From contig JBBBWG010030998.1 of NCBI GenBank assembly GCA_037176905.1, positions 1 to 46,734 on the forward strand: DNA of 46,734 bases, given 5' to 3'. The stretch is from Azolla pinnata. Taxonomy: Eukaryota > Streptophyta > Polypodiopsida > Salviniales > Salviniaceae. Positions 9,828 to 21,233 of this stretch are shown one piece after another; position 1 is the first letter of the stretch, and the number at the start of each line of letters is the position of its first letter. The position numbers and the translations under genes were made by a program. The notes beneath the pieces were generated by a model. The model was not told where the DNA came from. It made no database searches and worked only from the letters and a program-made list of their open reading frames with translations.

Positions 9828-12800
9828 ATGAGCAAGGAAGGGGTGCTAATGATGCACAACCTTTCGTACTCGGCGGCGTTGTCGCCCACGAGGTCTCCAG
9901 TGCCACTGTTGCGCATCATCGGCGACGAGGAGCACGAGCCGAACGGGCGCTCCCCGTCGTGCCTGGACATCGAGAGCGCGAAACGCCAACCGCCGCCGCT
10001 GGTCACGATCGCCTGGAAGGACATCTGGGTCACCGCCGCCGCTTCCCGGTCTTCTGCCAACGTCCGAAACGGGCGCGGGCACCGCCGCCATCTCCTCCGC
10101 GGCGCAGCTGGCTTCGCGGAGCCCGGCCGCATCGTCGCCATCCTGGGCCCCTCCGGCGCCGGCAAATCCGTGCTTCTCGACACCCTCTCGGGTAGCGTAC
10201 ATGTCCCATTCGATCGATCACCCGATTCCGACTGATTGCGCCGAGCGATTTCGATCGATTCCGATGCTTTTTTGTTGTATGTAGCTTGTCAATGTCTGGT
10301 GTGTCCTCCGTCGTTTTCGGGTTCCCGGTCGCGTTTCTCATCCTTTCTGTTTTCTTCCTCTTTGTTTCGGGCCCGAAACATCCAGGACGATTGCCTTCGA
10401 CTGTCGCATGGACCGGAGAGATCCTTGTCAATGGTACCAAGCAGACGTTGACGTACGGAAATTCGGTAAGCCCCCCGCGCCTCGTGATTCGATTCGCATC
10501 CGATCCCCTGCCCAGATGTTTTCCCTGCCTTCTTCTTCTTCTTCTTCTTCTTCTTCTTCTTCTTCTTCTCCAGCTTGGTAAACCTTTCTAGCTAATCATG
10601 CTAGCTCTTGCTAATTACCACTAGCTCCAACAAGCATCAGCTTCAGGCTTTGTAGTACATGAAAGCCCCGATGCTTGCGGCTTGCCTGCAAGCATCCGCA
10701 TCGCTAGATCTCATTGCCTGCCTCAGCACCATCTTCCCATTAAATTTCAGTCCATTGATCACATTGATGCACTGTCCCCATGCGATAATCACCGGAACCG
10801 CGCAAATTACAGCTTTTTTATATTGTACACTGCACCAGCGCCAAACACAACCCACATGATAGAGATGATTTTCCTATAAGATTCAAGTTTAGCAAACACA
10901 ATGCACAAACACATCTTTCTTTCTGGTAAAGAGTCTCCTGATTCCCAAAAATCTCACGATGATATTCTTTTCCGGCAAAGAATCTTCCAAATCGGGACAT
11001 AACTTAACTAGATTCAAATTGACATTTCTATTGTCACGATGACCAAGCACAAAAACAAATAAAGGCATCGCCACTTCCGGCAAGAAATCTCCCAAATAAA
11101 GAGATCATTTAACAAGACTCATGTTTATAGTACGCATCTCAAGCTTGTGGATCAAACTCAAGCACAAATACAGCTTTCTTTCTGGTGGGGGGAACTCATC
11201 AAAAACTAGAAAGAGACAAATCTCACAAGATTGAAGTTGGGGGAATTCATCAAAAAATAGAGAGACAAATCTCACAAGATTGAAGTTGGGGGAATTCATC
11301 AAAAATTAGAGAGACAAATCTCACAAGATTGAAGTTGACATGTGTGTCAGGCTTATGTGACGCAAGACGATGTGCTGATGGCAACGCTGACCGTGAAGGA
11401 GGCAGTGCATTACTCGGCTCAGCTTCAGCTTCCAAAGAGCATGTCTATGCAAGAGAAGAGAGAGAGGGCCGAGAGTACCATCAAGGACATGGGTCTTCAG
11501 GACGTTACGAATACTCGGATCGGTGGATGGAGAGCTCGAGGGCTCAGCGGAGGCGAGAAACGGAGAGTCAGCATTGCCATCGAGCTTCTCACCCGCCCGC
11601 ATCTACTCTTTCTCGATGAACCTACGAGCGGACTCGACAGGTACAAATTGTCTAAATCCAGGTTCTGCTTTCATTCATTCACCCGGGTTAAACCAAAATC
11701 ATATACATATGACACGATTGGACCAAAATCAAAACCCATATACTAAATCAGTCAGATGCATTTGATATGATTTAGTTCATTCATGTTCGACAGGTACAAA
11801 TTGTCTAAATCCAGGTTCTGCTTTCATTCACCAGGGTTAAACCAAAAACATATACATATGACATGGTTGGACCAAAATCAAAACCCATACACTAAATCAG
11901 TCAGATGCATTTGATATGATTTAGTTCATTCATGTTCTAATTGCAAACTTTTGCAAATAAGGAATTGCACAAAGAGACTCTAGCATTTGAAGGCCATCTG
12001 ATAGTTCATTCCTCCCATTCTTGCCTGAATCATCATGAAATATACAAGGCTATTGACCCCTAAATTTTACGATATTACGTTTTCTTTCAAATAGTGCAGC
12101 AGCATTTCACGTAGTAAACCGGTTGAGGCATCTGGCTCGAGAAGGAAGGACGATCATTGCCTCGATCCATCAACCTAGCGGTGATGTGTTTGAACTCTTT
12201 GATTACCTTTACCTCCTCTCCAATGGACATACCGTCTATTTCGGAGCTACATCACAAGCACCAGAGGTAAACATTAGAAGAAGAATTATTTCCTGAAATG
12301 TCAGGGCCTCAACTGCATTTAAACTAAATCCACAGATTTGGTCTTTTTTGCCTGTGTTCTCCGTGCAGTTTTTTTCATCCGCCGGGTTCCCTTGCCCGAG
12401 CCGTGGGAATCCATCAGATCACTATCTCCGGACAATCAATAAGGACTTTGAAGTAAGCTATATAGAAATTTCTTGCAACCCATTTGTTCAGATAAACATT
12501 AGGAATGTTATGATGGATGCTCTTCTCTTGGTTTCAGCCCACATTTTAATAAATGCTTAGAGATCTCATTTGGGAATGAAAAAAAGCATGATAAGAAAAG
12601 CTTATGCAGACCATATGAGGATGAAATACATAAGCACAAGTTCTCATACATCTCATTTTTTGTTCACATTTTATGAGAAAGATCATCCCTGCACTATATA
12701 GCTTATACACAAGCGCAAAATGAACATGCAGTCGGTAGACATGGAAGCTGGCACTCAACCCATGTTGAAAACGGAGCAAGTTATAGACATACTGGTGAAA

Positions 12801-14572
12801 GCCCATATAGGCTCCAATCTAGAACAGATAATGAGACATGTGGATATGCTCTCGAAGCAGGTATACAGCTCTCTCGCACACTCAAAAACAAGTACAGGAA
12901 ATAGACTGTACACAAAGCTTGGACTGACATGCTTGCTGTATTCTCTTGCTCATATGGCTTAGGATGGACCATTACTGCAAGCAGCAGCACACCCCTCAAG
13001 CTTCTTCACCCAAGTTAATGTTCTCACAATACGGTCATTCAAAAACATGTACAGAGATATCGGGTATTACTGGTTTCGGCTAGGGATATATGTGGCACTG
13101 TTTACTTGCATCGGAACCACATTCTACAAAGTGGGCACCACTTTCAGTGCGATACAGGTGAGCACATCGATCGGTTTGCACTTGAAGCAAGCATCACGGT
13201 TTCATGTTATATTGTTTGCTGCAATCGATTCTGTGTGCGCGAATTCGCAGTCTCGGGCTTCGTCGATGGCCTTTGTTTCCGGTTTCTTGACTTTCATGGC
13301 GATCGGGGGCTTTCCTTCCTTCGTAGAAGACATTAAGGTATAAAAATGGAACAGAGGGCAAGCTTGAGCGCTGCTGAAAGCTACCACATATGTACACCGC
13401 TGATGGATGATTTTAGGTTTAGGGTTTACCTGATGTTTACCGGATCTTGCTGCTTCCCTTTTTCCCTAGGTCTTTCAGAGGGAGAGGCTGAATGGGCATT
13501 ACGGCGTGGCTGCGTTCGTGCTTGCAAACACTCTCTCCTCCGCCCCTTACCTCCTCCTCATCTCTGCATTTCCAGCCACCATAGCCTATGTCTTGGTGGG
13601 CCTCCATCCGGGCTACATCCATGTTTTGTACTACATCCTCGTACTCTACAGCAGCATGCTCCTCGTGGAAAGCTTGATGATGATGGTGGCGAGCATCGTC
13701 CCCGATTTCCTGTCGGGAATCATCGTGGGGGCAGGGATCCAGGTACCATCTTCTGCAGCATTTCCCAAACCCTAAAACCCTAAACCCTAAACCCTAAACC
13801 CATTGTGTTCCTGCACTTCATGGAGCTCCGAAATCGCAACGCCCGAAGCGCCACGAGAATTTCTTTGTGATAATCCGATCAGATCATGCTTTTGCGAAAC
13901 CGCCCACAAAGGAATGGAGTGCGGAATCGGGCTGCAGCAAGCATTCCTGCACAGGATTCCTGAGTTGGGTTCTCTTGTGTTCTCTGCAGGGTATCTTCAT
14001 GTTGAATGGCGGTTTTTTCCGTTTGCCACATGACATCCCAAAGCCCTTCTGGAGATATCCCATATCATACATGTCTTTCCACACATATGCTCTTCAGGTA
14101 CACATGAAAACTCTGAGAAAGAATTAGGGTTTAGGATTAGGGCTAAAGAAAGAATTAGGGTTTAGAATTAGGGCTGGGAAAGAATTAGGGTTTAGGATTT
14201 AGGGCTTAGTGATCTTTGGCATGATATGGGATCGATCGATCGATCGTCAACCAATCTGATGAAGTTCTCCTTATCCCGGTGGCTTTGCGATTCGATTGTT
14301 AAAAACAACAGGGTCTGTATAAGAACGATTTCCAAGGCCTGACGTTCGAGAGCAGCATCCCCGGGGGCCCCAGATTGTCGGGAGAGACCATATTGAAGGA
14401 TGTCTTTCAGGTGAAGAACCGCTCGAAGTGGATCGATCTGCTCCTTCTGTTCGCGATGGCAATCTTCTACCGCGCCGTCTTCTTCGGCGTCACCAAACTG
14501 ATCGAGAAGCTGGCCCCAATGAAGAACTTGCTCTCGAGAAATCGCAGAGGCAAACATGCCCGCCGAGGGTGA
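9828..14572 (+). CDS. ABCG (WBC-type) half-transporter, tandem copy 1
   Basis: Eleven exons: 9828-10191, 10386-10465, 11351-11640, 12095-12266, 12369-12452, 12732-12860, 12963-13157, 13251-13337, 13470-13742, 13990-14097, 14312-14572; about 680 aa, in frame throughout, all introns GT-AG. N-terminal ATPase: Walker A GPSGAGKS (107-114), Q-loop YVTQDD (about 153), signature LSGGEKRR (213), Walker B LLFLDE (233-238), H-loop IHQPS (His about 270). Then [21 protein letters not shown], typical of plant ABCG half-sizers near ABCG11/WBC11, and a six-helix membrane domain from about residue 395. The start at 9828 (MSKEGV) is preferred over an in-frame ATG at 9801 because it aligns with the start of the paralogue. 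Such proteins dimerise in the plasma membrane and export cuticle lipids, wax, suberin or pollen-wall precursors; the substrate here is unknown. Exon 1 is strongly GC-rich. Introns 2, 3, 9 and 10 carry tandem or telomere-like repeats. Confidence 0.93.
10529..10570 (+). repeat. (CTT)n microsatellite in intron 2 of ABCG copy 1
   Basis: About 13 copies of the trinucleotide CTT followed by CTCCAG, within intron 10466-11350. Confidence 0.9.
11191..11338 (+). repeat. Three tandem 49-51 bp copies at the 3' end of ABCG copy 1 intron 2
   Basis: Units begin with GGAA(C/T)TCATCAAAAA at 11191, 11242 and 11291 and end with CACAAGATTGAAGTTG. The last copy ends 12 bp before the splice acceptor (TGTGTGTCAG, exon from 11351), so the array occupies the branch-point region. 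More decayed relatives (TTTCTTTCTGGT and TCCGGCAA motifs) lie upstream in the same intron. Confidence 0.9.
11636..11936 (+). repeat. About 150 bp tandem duplication that copies the exon 3 splice donor
   Basis: The sequence starting GACAGGTACAAATTGTCT at 11636 recurs at 11789 and both copies run on through GGTTAAACCAAAA, GGACCAAAATCAAAACCC and TTAGTTCATTCATGTTC, ending at 11788 and 11936. They differ by a few substitutions and a 5 bp indel. Copy 1 starts with the last 5 bases of exon 3, so the exon end and its donor are duplicated inside intron 3. Confidence 0.93.
13770..13801 (+). repeat. Telomere-like (CCCTAAA)n block in ABCG copy 1 intron 9
   Basis: Four to five consecutive copies of CCCTAAA, one with an extra A, between the donor at 13743 and the acceptor at 13989. 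Confidence 0.9.
14122..14208 (+). repeat. Degenerate telomere-like tandem repeat in ABCG copy 1 intron 10
   Basis: Three imperfect copies of a roughly 32 bp unit AAAGAATTAGGGTTTAGGAT followed by TAGGGCT. Each contains TTAGGGTTTAG, so the array is built from TTTAGGG-like monomers plus a spacer. It starts within 30 bp of the donor. Confidence 0.85.
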
Positions 14573-16020
14573 ACGCTAGCAAACAGATAGATCGTGCATT
14601 CTGATGTTACACTCCACAACTCATTTCCGTACCTTGTATTCTTATCGAATCCAAGCTCCCCCGAGTGTATGTATATCAACAGACGGAGGTCAGATTTTAC
14701 TTAGAGACTACGATGCATTAGTGGCCAACAACAGTGTGCAGTGTAGTTCTCTTGCAAAACCGCCATCTAGAATCGTATCCAAGTAACAAGCTTACAATAT
14801 GATTGTGCCAAATTTGAAATTTGCCAACATCATGATTGATAAGTAAATCACAAGATTTGTCTGGTTTTCCTCTGAGCTCTATCTCAGATAATCTTGGGAT
14901 AAAAATTTGGCAGATGGCTGCAATCAACCCAAGACGAGAGCGAGAATCCATTGGACACAAAATCCGCAAAAATTCTATGCCTTTCTTCTGCCACATGAAA
15001 CATGATAGATTCAGCATAGATACAAGGAAGGATGATTGTAGTTAGTATGGCTCTTAGAATTTGAGTAATGTAGAAGAAAATGCAGACTTTAAAGACTAGA
15101 TAGATGGGATTGAATCACTGCAGATTTGGGCAGAGTCATGCCAGACTTAGGGAGATGAAGTAGGAACTGGTTTTTTTTTTGAAAAATCAAATGTATGAAC
15201 TTATATCACAAGTTTCCTATTTTCAATTATGATTCAAATCGCTTGTATTGTGTACCATTCATTTCTTGAATTGTCAAGACTAAGAGAGGTGTTTGACAGG
15301 ATCATTTCCATCAGAATTAACTAAAGCTTTACTTATGATGCACCTGATATACAAACCTCAGCAGAGGAAATCATGCTTGTTGCTACCACATGAACATGGC
15401 TTAGATAGCTCAATGCAATTTTGAACTCGGACTGATGCATCTTGTGAAGATCTTCCTACATTGCAGATCAATACCTTTTTTGTTCCTTGTTTTCTTTCTG
15501 ACTGATGAAAAACACGATGTGCTGCATCGTGCCACCAAAAGCAAGCATCGTGTGATACAATATCACTTAGATCTTGGAAGCGCTCCTCTCGAGAAGAAGA
15601 CCCGGAAATCGCTCAAAAAAAAGTCTCTCAATAGACAGAAAAGATTTGCTTTTGCTGAAACATGGAAAAAAAGATGAGATGAAAGGCCCATTTTGCAACA
15701 TGCCACATTAGCCCAGAGCAACGATTTTAACTGAATAGACCTAGAAAGAAGAAGTTCATATGGTTCACAGTAGAGCTTACTGTTTTGGTGGCATGTCCCA
15801 TCCGATTTATTACGAAGAAAGTACAGTTTGGTGCTACTGTTTCTGAAATCCAAAAGTCAAAGGTATTAGAATTAGAGTAACATATGGAAGCTAGTCAACT
15901 GAAGTAATTGTCGGAAAAGGCAAGAAAAACATAAAACAGCTCGTCCTAGCACTGACTGTTTTAAGCTCTAATTTTCTTGATCATTCATTGCGGCACACAT
16001 ATCCTTCATGATGCCAGCCA

Positions 16021-16046
16021 GCATCAGAAATAGTTGAAACTAGAAA
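16021..16046 (+). repeat. Direct repeat, first copy, in the promoter of ABCG copy 2
   Basis: GCATCAGAAATAGTTGAAAC followed by TAGAAA, identical to 16302-16327, 281 bp apart and 250-560 bp before the ATG at 16579. Confidence 0.85.
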
Positions 16047-16301
16047 AATTGCTAAAAAGACCTCCGATCCTGCCATTTCTTCATCAATGCTATTGACCTT
16101 CGAAATGCCTCAAATACTTCCAAAACAATCAAGAATGCCAAAGCTCTCATTTACAACAGCTGTAAATTGTTAATTTCACACTACACCTGAAGCACAGACT
16201 TTGTGCAATGCAATTCTTGCTTCAGAAACCCATTATTATTCCTCCTATCACATAAACAAGGAGCCTTGTTCATTGTTCCAGGAAATACCTATTAGTTCAG
16301 A

Positions 16302-16327
16302 GCATCAGAAATAGTTGAAACTAGAAA
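16302..16327 (+). repeat. Direct repeat, second copy, in the promoter of ABCG copy 2
   Basis: Identical over 26 bp to 16021-16046. It may be a footprint of a small duplication or a repeated regulatory site. Confidence 0.85.
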
Positions 16328-16578
16328 CAATGGAAGCTCTGAACTTTCCTCTTCCAAAGCATCCGAAGAAGAATTCCCTTTTCTTTGCCATATGATTGAT
16401 ACCAAATGCCTCCTCATGGGCGCACATCCTTATGCACCCTTTTCCATCTCTGGATCGTGCATAGCATCATCTCTCTTTCTTCCTTTCTATTTGCCAACTT
16501 CTTGTCTCCTCTACAAAACTACACGGCATTCCAAAATCCTCTTCTTTCTCCTTAACTCCCCTACCTATTAGTATCGAC

Positions 16579-19500
16579 ATGACTCGAGTTCCAGAAATAC
16601 ACAATGATGTCCTATATTCTCCATCATCATCACCCATGAGGTCCCCTGCTCCATTACTCCTTCACCAACAGCAATATGGAGAAAGCAATATACAAATGGG
16701 TAAGCCCGACATCAATGGTCGCCTTCCGAAGTCTCAATCCCTGGTTACTCTCACTTGGAAGGATATTTGGGTCACTGTCTCTAACAAGTCTAACGGCCGA
16801 AAGCACCAACTCTTGCATGGCATCACTGGTTATGCTGAACCAGGCCGCATAGTAGCAATCATGGGTCCTTCTGGCTCAGGCAAATCCATTCTCCTTGACA
16901 CTCTTGCAGGTGAGAATTCTCTTCTTTTTCTTCATAAGCTCTGTATCTGACGTCAGTCTCCATATATGAAGAAGACGGTTGCAGCATGCTCTCTTTACTT
17001 CCACAAACTGCCACCCCAAAAATCGCAATTCATGAAAGAATGGCGAAAACCAGGGTGATGATTTAATAAGCTCTTCAAGATGCTGACAGTGGTAGCTTTT
17101 GTTCACTATTCATTGCCTACCTTTGAGAGTCCTAGGTTATGATAGCAAAGGAGATAATAGTAAGCTGCACGCATTGGTTCGGGACAGATTTCTTCTTTAA
17201 ATGCCATAAAAATAAGCTGCCGACAATGTTCACACAGTTTTCTTCCACTACTCTCAATACATTTAAAATGATGTTGGAATCGATGGTTGACGACATCATT
17301 CGATGTCTACATCATCTCATGTTTGGTTATGACATGAGAAAACTGAACATTTCAAGTTAATACTTTCCAGGCATTGAAGACATTGAAATACAACAAGCAA
17401 GAGTAGGATAATTAGATTGCAGTATACTGCCGAATTGCTTGATTACATTCTATGCTCAAAAACATCACAGATTTTGCCTAAGTGAGTGTAAATACGTCAA
17501 TGGAGGATGTCAAATAACAAGAAATGTCCGCCATTCCAGTTATATTATTGGCTGCTATGTATGAAAGAAGTAGCCATACTCATTTACACATACATGCACC
17601 ACTGCTATATTTTAATCTTGAACTAGATTTTATAATTTGACTCTTTTTTCTAGGAAGGTTACCATCAAGGTTAACGTGGAATGGGGAAATCCTTGTCAAT
17701 GGCGTCAAACAAACCTTGACATATGGAAATTCAGTAAGGCCCCATTATTCAATACTAAACTTCAGTCCTACTTAATCCAATGATAACAGACACTAACAAT
17801 AAGGAGTTAGCATGTTAGTCTGCATTAACCACCCAATATTATTAATTTTCTAATCGTCAAGCATTGTAATTCGCAATATATTATCCCTAAAGTCAATATC
17901 CCAAGAAATTACAGAGTCATCTTCTGATTGAGCACAATCCATGTTGACATTATGTTTTGTGAAAATGGTTATCTTCAAGAAGAGCAAGATAAATGGTTCA
18001 AATATGCACAGCCCAATCTGATTTGTCTGGTAGATTCCTAAAAACATCAGAACACATACTGTAACTCTTAACATGAGATGCTATCCTACTATTAAGTCAT
18101 TCTAAAATGCCACAAGATGTTAACTCCAATAGCTGTTAAATTATTATGATTGTATACCATCATGCAGTCTAGACTACATTCTATACCACTCAAATCAGAA
18201 AGGGTGGCTTTCTCTATTTCCGACAGTTTCTTTTTGTTTTCAGGTAAGAAGCCCTATAAATTATAGAGATTTAAGAATTTAGTGATATGTGCCCGCAGGC
18301 CTATGTCACCCAAGATGATGTTCTTACGGCAACATTGACAGTGAAGGAGGCAGTACACTACTCAGCTCAGCTTCAGCTTCCCAAAAGTATGTCTATGCAA
18401 GAAAAGAACGAGAGAGCTGAAAGTACCATCAAAGATATGGGTCTTCAGGAAGTTGCTAATACTCGGATAGGTGGATCGAGAACTGGAGGACTTAGTGGAG
18501 GTGAAAAACGAAGAGTAAGCATCGCCATAGAGCTTCTGACTTGCCCGCATTTACTCTTTCTGGATGAACCAACTAGTGGCCTTGACAGGTAGAAACTGTC
18601 TAAGTGTGTCTTCTGCTTTATTTTACAATAATTAAAACAAACCATATCTGTAAGATGTGACTTGCATAACATTGCGCTTTCATATACAAATTTCTGAAAA
18701 TGTCAATAAAATTCCTGCATTCAAATTTTGCATAATTCATCAAGATTTCTCTGATCCTACACAGGATCACCGAATTCTCTATTTGTCTAGTATTCTAGCT
18801 GAAATTTTTACGTACAAATGCTATGCATTGCACACGTAAAGGCCAGATTTATTTCAGCAATATCACATCATTGACCACTGTTGGTCTAAACATATACACT
18901 CCTGTACTACAAACAGAGGTGGTTTTAAGAATACAAACTTATTTGATCTCTAGATTAAGCTTATATTTCTTTCTACAGTGCGGCAGCATTCCATGTTGTA
19001 AAACGATTAAGGCGCTTAGCCATAGATGGAAGGACAATTATCGCCGCAATACATCAACCTAGCAGTGATATCTTTGAGCTCTTTGATTTCCTTTATCTTC
19101 TATCGAGTGGGAAGACTATCTATTTTGGTGCTACCTCACAGGCTCAGGAGGTAAACATTTGAACAGTAATTTTTAGAATATCAGGATTTGATTGCAAAAC
19201 TGATTGCTTTTTGTACAGTTTTTTTCATCCAATGGTTTCCCTTGCCCAAGCCTGCAGAACCCATCAGATCACTATCTTCGAACAATCAATAAGGATTTTG
19301 AAGTAAGCTTTTGAGATTATGTCAATCAGTTAATCTCAACATTTTAGGAATCTCATTCTGGGCATGGTTTTGGCCACTACACACTTTATGTGGCAATACT
19401 CAGTGAAGAAATACAGCTTGCATGGGAAATACAAATATCTGTGTAACATTATGAGGGATGCCTGCATTTTCTGATATGCACGTGCAATTTTGCAGTCCAT

Positions 19501-21233
19501 AGACGTGGAAGCAGCAACTCCTCTCCGGTTGAAAACAGAGCAAATCATAGACATTCTAGACAAAGCTTATATAGACTCAAATCTAGAGGCAATAGTGGCA
19601 CGTGTGGATGAGCTCTCAAAGCAGGTATAGTTCACATACTCAGAAAGAAGATATTAAGAAAGTTATATGAATTGTCTTTTAAGAGGCCAAAATGACCTAT
19701 AAGACCAAAAGGAGAAAAAATATGTCTTCACATGTTTTAATGCCTCAAAAGTAAAATAGGTGTTAATAATGCATCACACATCTTTGAAGCATATTGTATC
19801 TATCCGTCATGATACTCCAGGATGGACCACTACTGCAGGCTGCACCAAACCGGTCAAGCTTCTTTACCCAAGTTACTGTTCTCACCATAAGGTCATTCAA
19901 AAACATGTATAGAGACCTCGGATATTATTGGTTTCGGTTAGGAATATATGTGACACTATTTATTTGCATTGGTACCATATTCTACAAAGTAGGTACCAAC
20001 ATCAATGCAGTACAGGTGAGCACAAAACAACAATTAATCATACATAGTGCAACTCAACTAGCTTACAGAAATCATGTTTCATATTGAAACCTAAATCTGC
20101 ACATCAAAAAACGTATAGGGACGATCTTCAGCTATGGCATTTGTCTCCGGTTTCTTAACTTTCATGGCGATTGGAGGCTTCCCGTCCTTTGTGGAAGATA
20201 TGAAGGTATAAATTGAGGCATCACAAGCTCAAGGGAGTACTTAACACTGTATTTAACTAAAAGACTATCATCATGATATTCAGGTGTTCCGTAGGGAAAG
20301 GCTGAACGGGCACTATGGAGTGGCTTCATTTGTAGTTGCAAACACTCTTTCATCTGCGCCTTACTTATTTCTAATATCTTCATTTCCTGCTGCTATAGCC
20401 TACGTGTTGGTGGATCTTCATCATGGTTATATTCAGTTTTTGTACTTTGTTCTCACACTCTACAGTGGGATGCTTGTGGTCGAAAGCCTTATGATGATGG
20501 TTGCAAGCATAGTCCCTGATTTCCTTTCAGGCATCATTGTAGGTGCAGGGATCCAGGTACATAAGAAGAAAACTTATTTTTCATTGCCCCTAAGCTTCAC
20601 AAAATAGGAAGTTGCAAACAGATAATCATGCTATGAGCATGCCTACACATCCATAAGGTTGACGTTTAGAGTTTTAGACATCGGAATGCAATTCTGTATG
20701 CTCAATAACTCCTTGGTATGCATCAACACAAGTCGTTCTCAGACTAAACTTTGCTTCTTCATAGGGTATATTCATGTTGAATGGTGGGGTTTTCCATTCA
20801 ATTCAGGACAATCCAAAGACTGCTTCAAGATATCCTATGTCATGCATATCTTTCCATACTTATGCCCTTGAGGTAATCAAAGTGGCATAGAATCAACAGG
20901 ATGGTTTATCTGAACCTGATAAAATATTTAAGTTTTCTCATTGATTTTGCATGCCTATAGCAGGGGCTCTATAAAAACGATTTCCAAAGACTAACATTTG
21001 AGAGCAATGACCTTGGGTCAGCTAGAATATCAGGAGAGAGCATCTTAAAGGATGTATTTCAGGTAAACAACTTCTCCAAGTGGATGGATCTGTTGATTCT
21101 ATTCGGGATGGCAATCGTATACCGTGTCTTGTTCTTCGGTGTCACCAAACTAACAGAGAAGTTAGCCCCTATAATGAAACATATGTTCTCAAAAAACTAT
21201 AGAACTCACAAGCTACCAGAGGTTAAACATTAG
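16579..21233 (+). CDS. ABCG (WBC-type) half-transporter, tandem copy 2
   Basis: Eleven exons: 16579-16909, 17654-17733, 18299-18588, 18979-19150, 19219-19302, 19496-19624, 19821-20015, 20119-20205, 20284-20556, 20765-20872, 20964-21233; about 672 aa with no stop or frameshift. Exons 2-10 have exactly the same lengths as in copy 1 (80, 290, 172, 84, 129, 195, 87, 273 and 108 nt), and all ten introns have the same phases, so this is a tandem duplicate. Walker A GPSGSGKS (96-103), [26 protein letters not shown] and IHQPS are intact. Exon 7 is identical to copy 1 at about 53 of 65 residues. Codon use is clearly AT-richer than in copy 1, and introns 1-3 are longer than 380 bp with no visible gene or repeat. 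One odd segment: exon 10 reads [10 protein letters not shown] where copy 1 has [11 protein letters not shown] lipid-export role in the epidermis is known for the family, not shown here. Confidence 0.93.

Larger units (their letters stand above)
14573..16578. other. Intergenic region between the two ABCG copies
   Basis: About 2.0 kb holding the 3' end of copy 1 and the promoter of copy 2. No gene is visible. A direct repeat of about 26 bp is present twice (16021-16046 and 16302-16327). No good TATA box is seen near 16579; the leader is C/T-rich (CTCCTTAACTCCCC). Confidence 0.55.
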
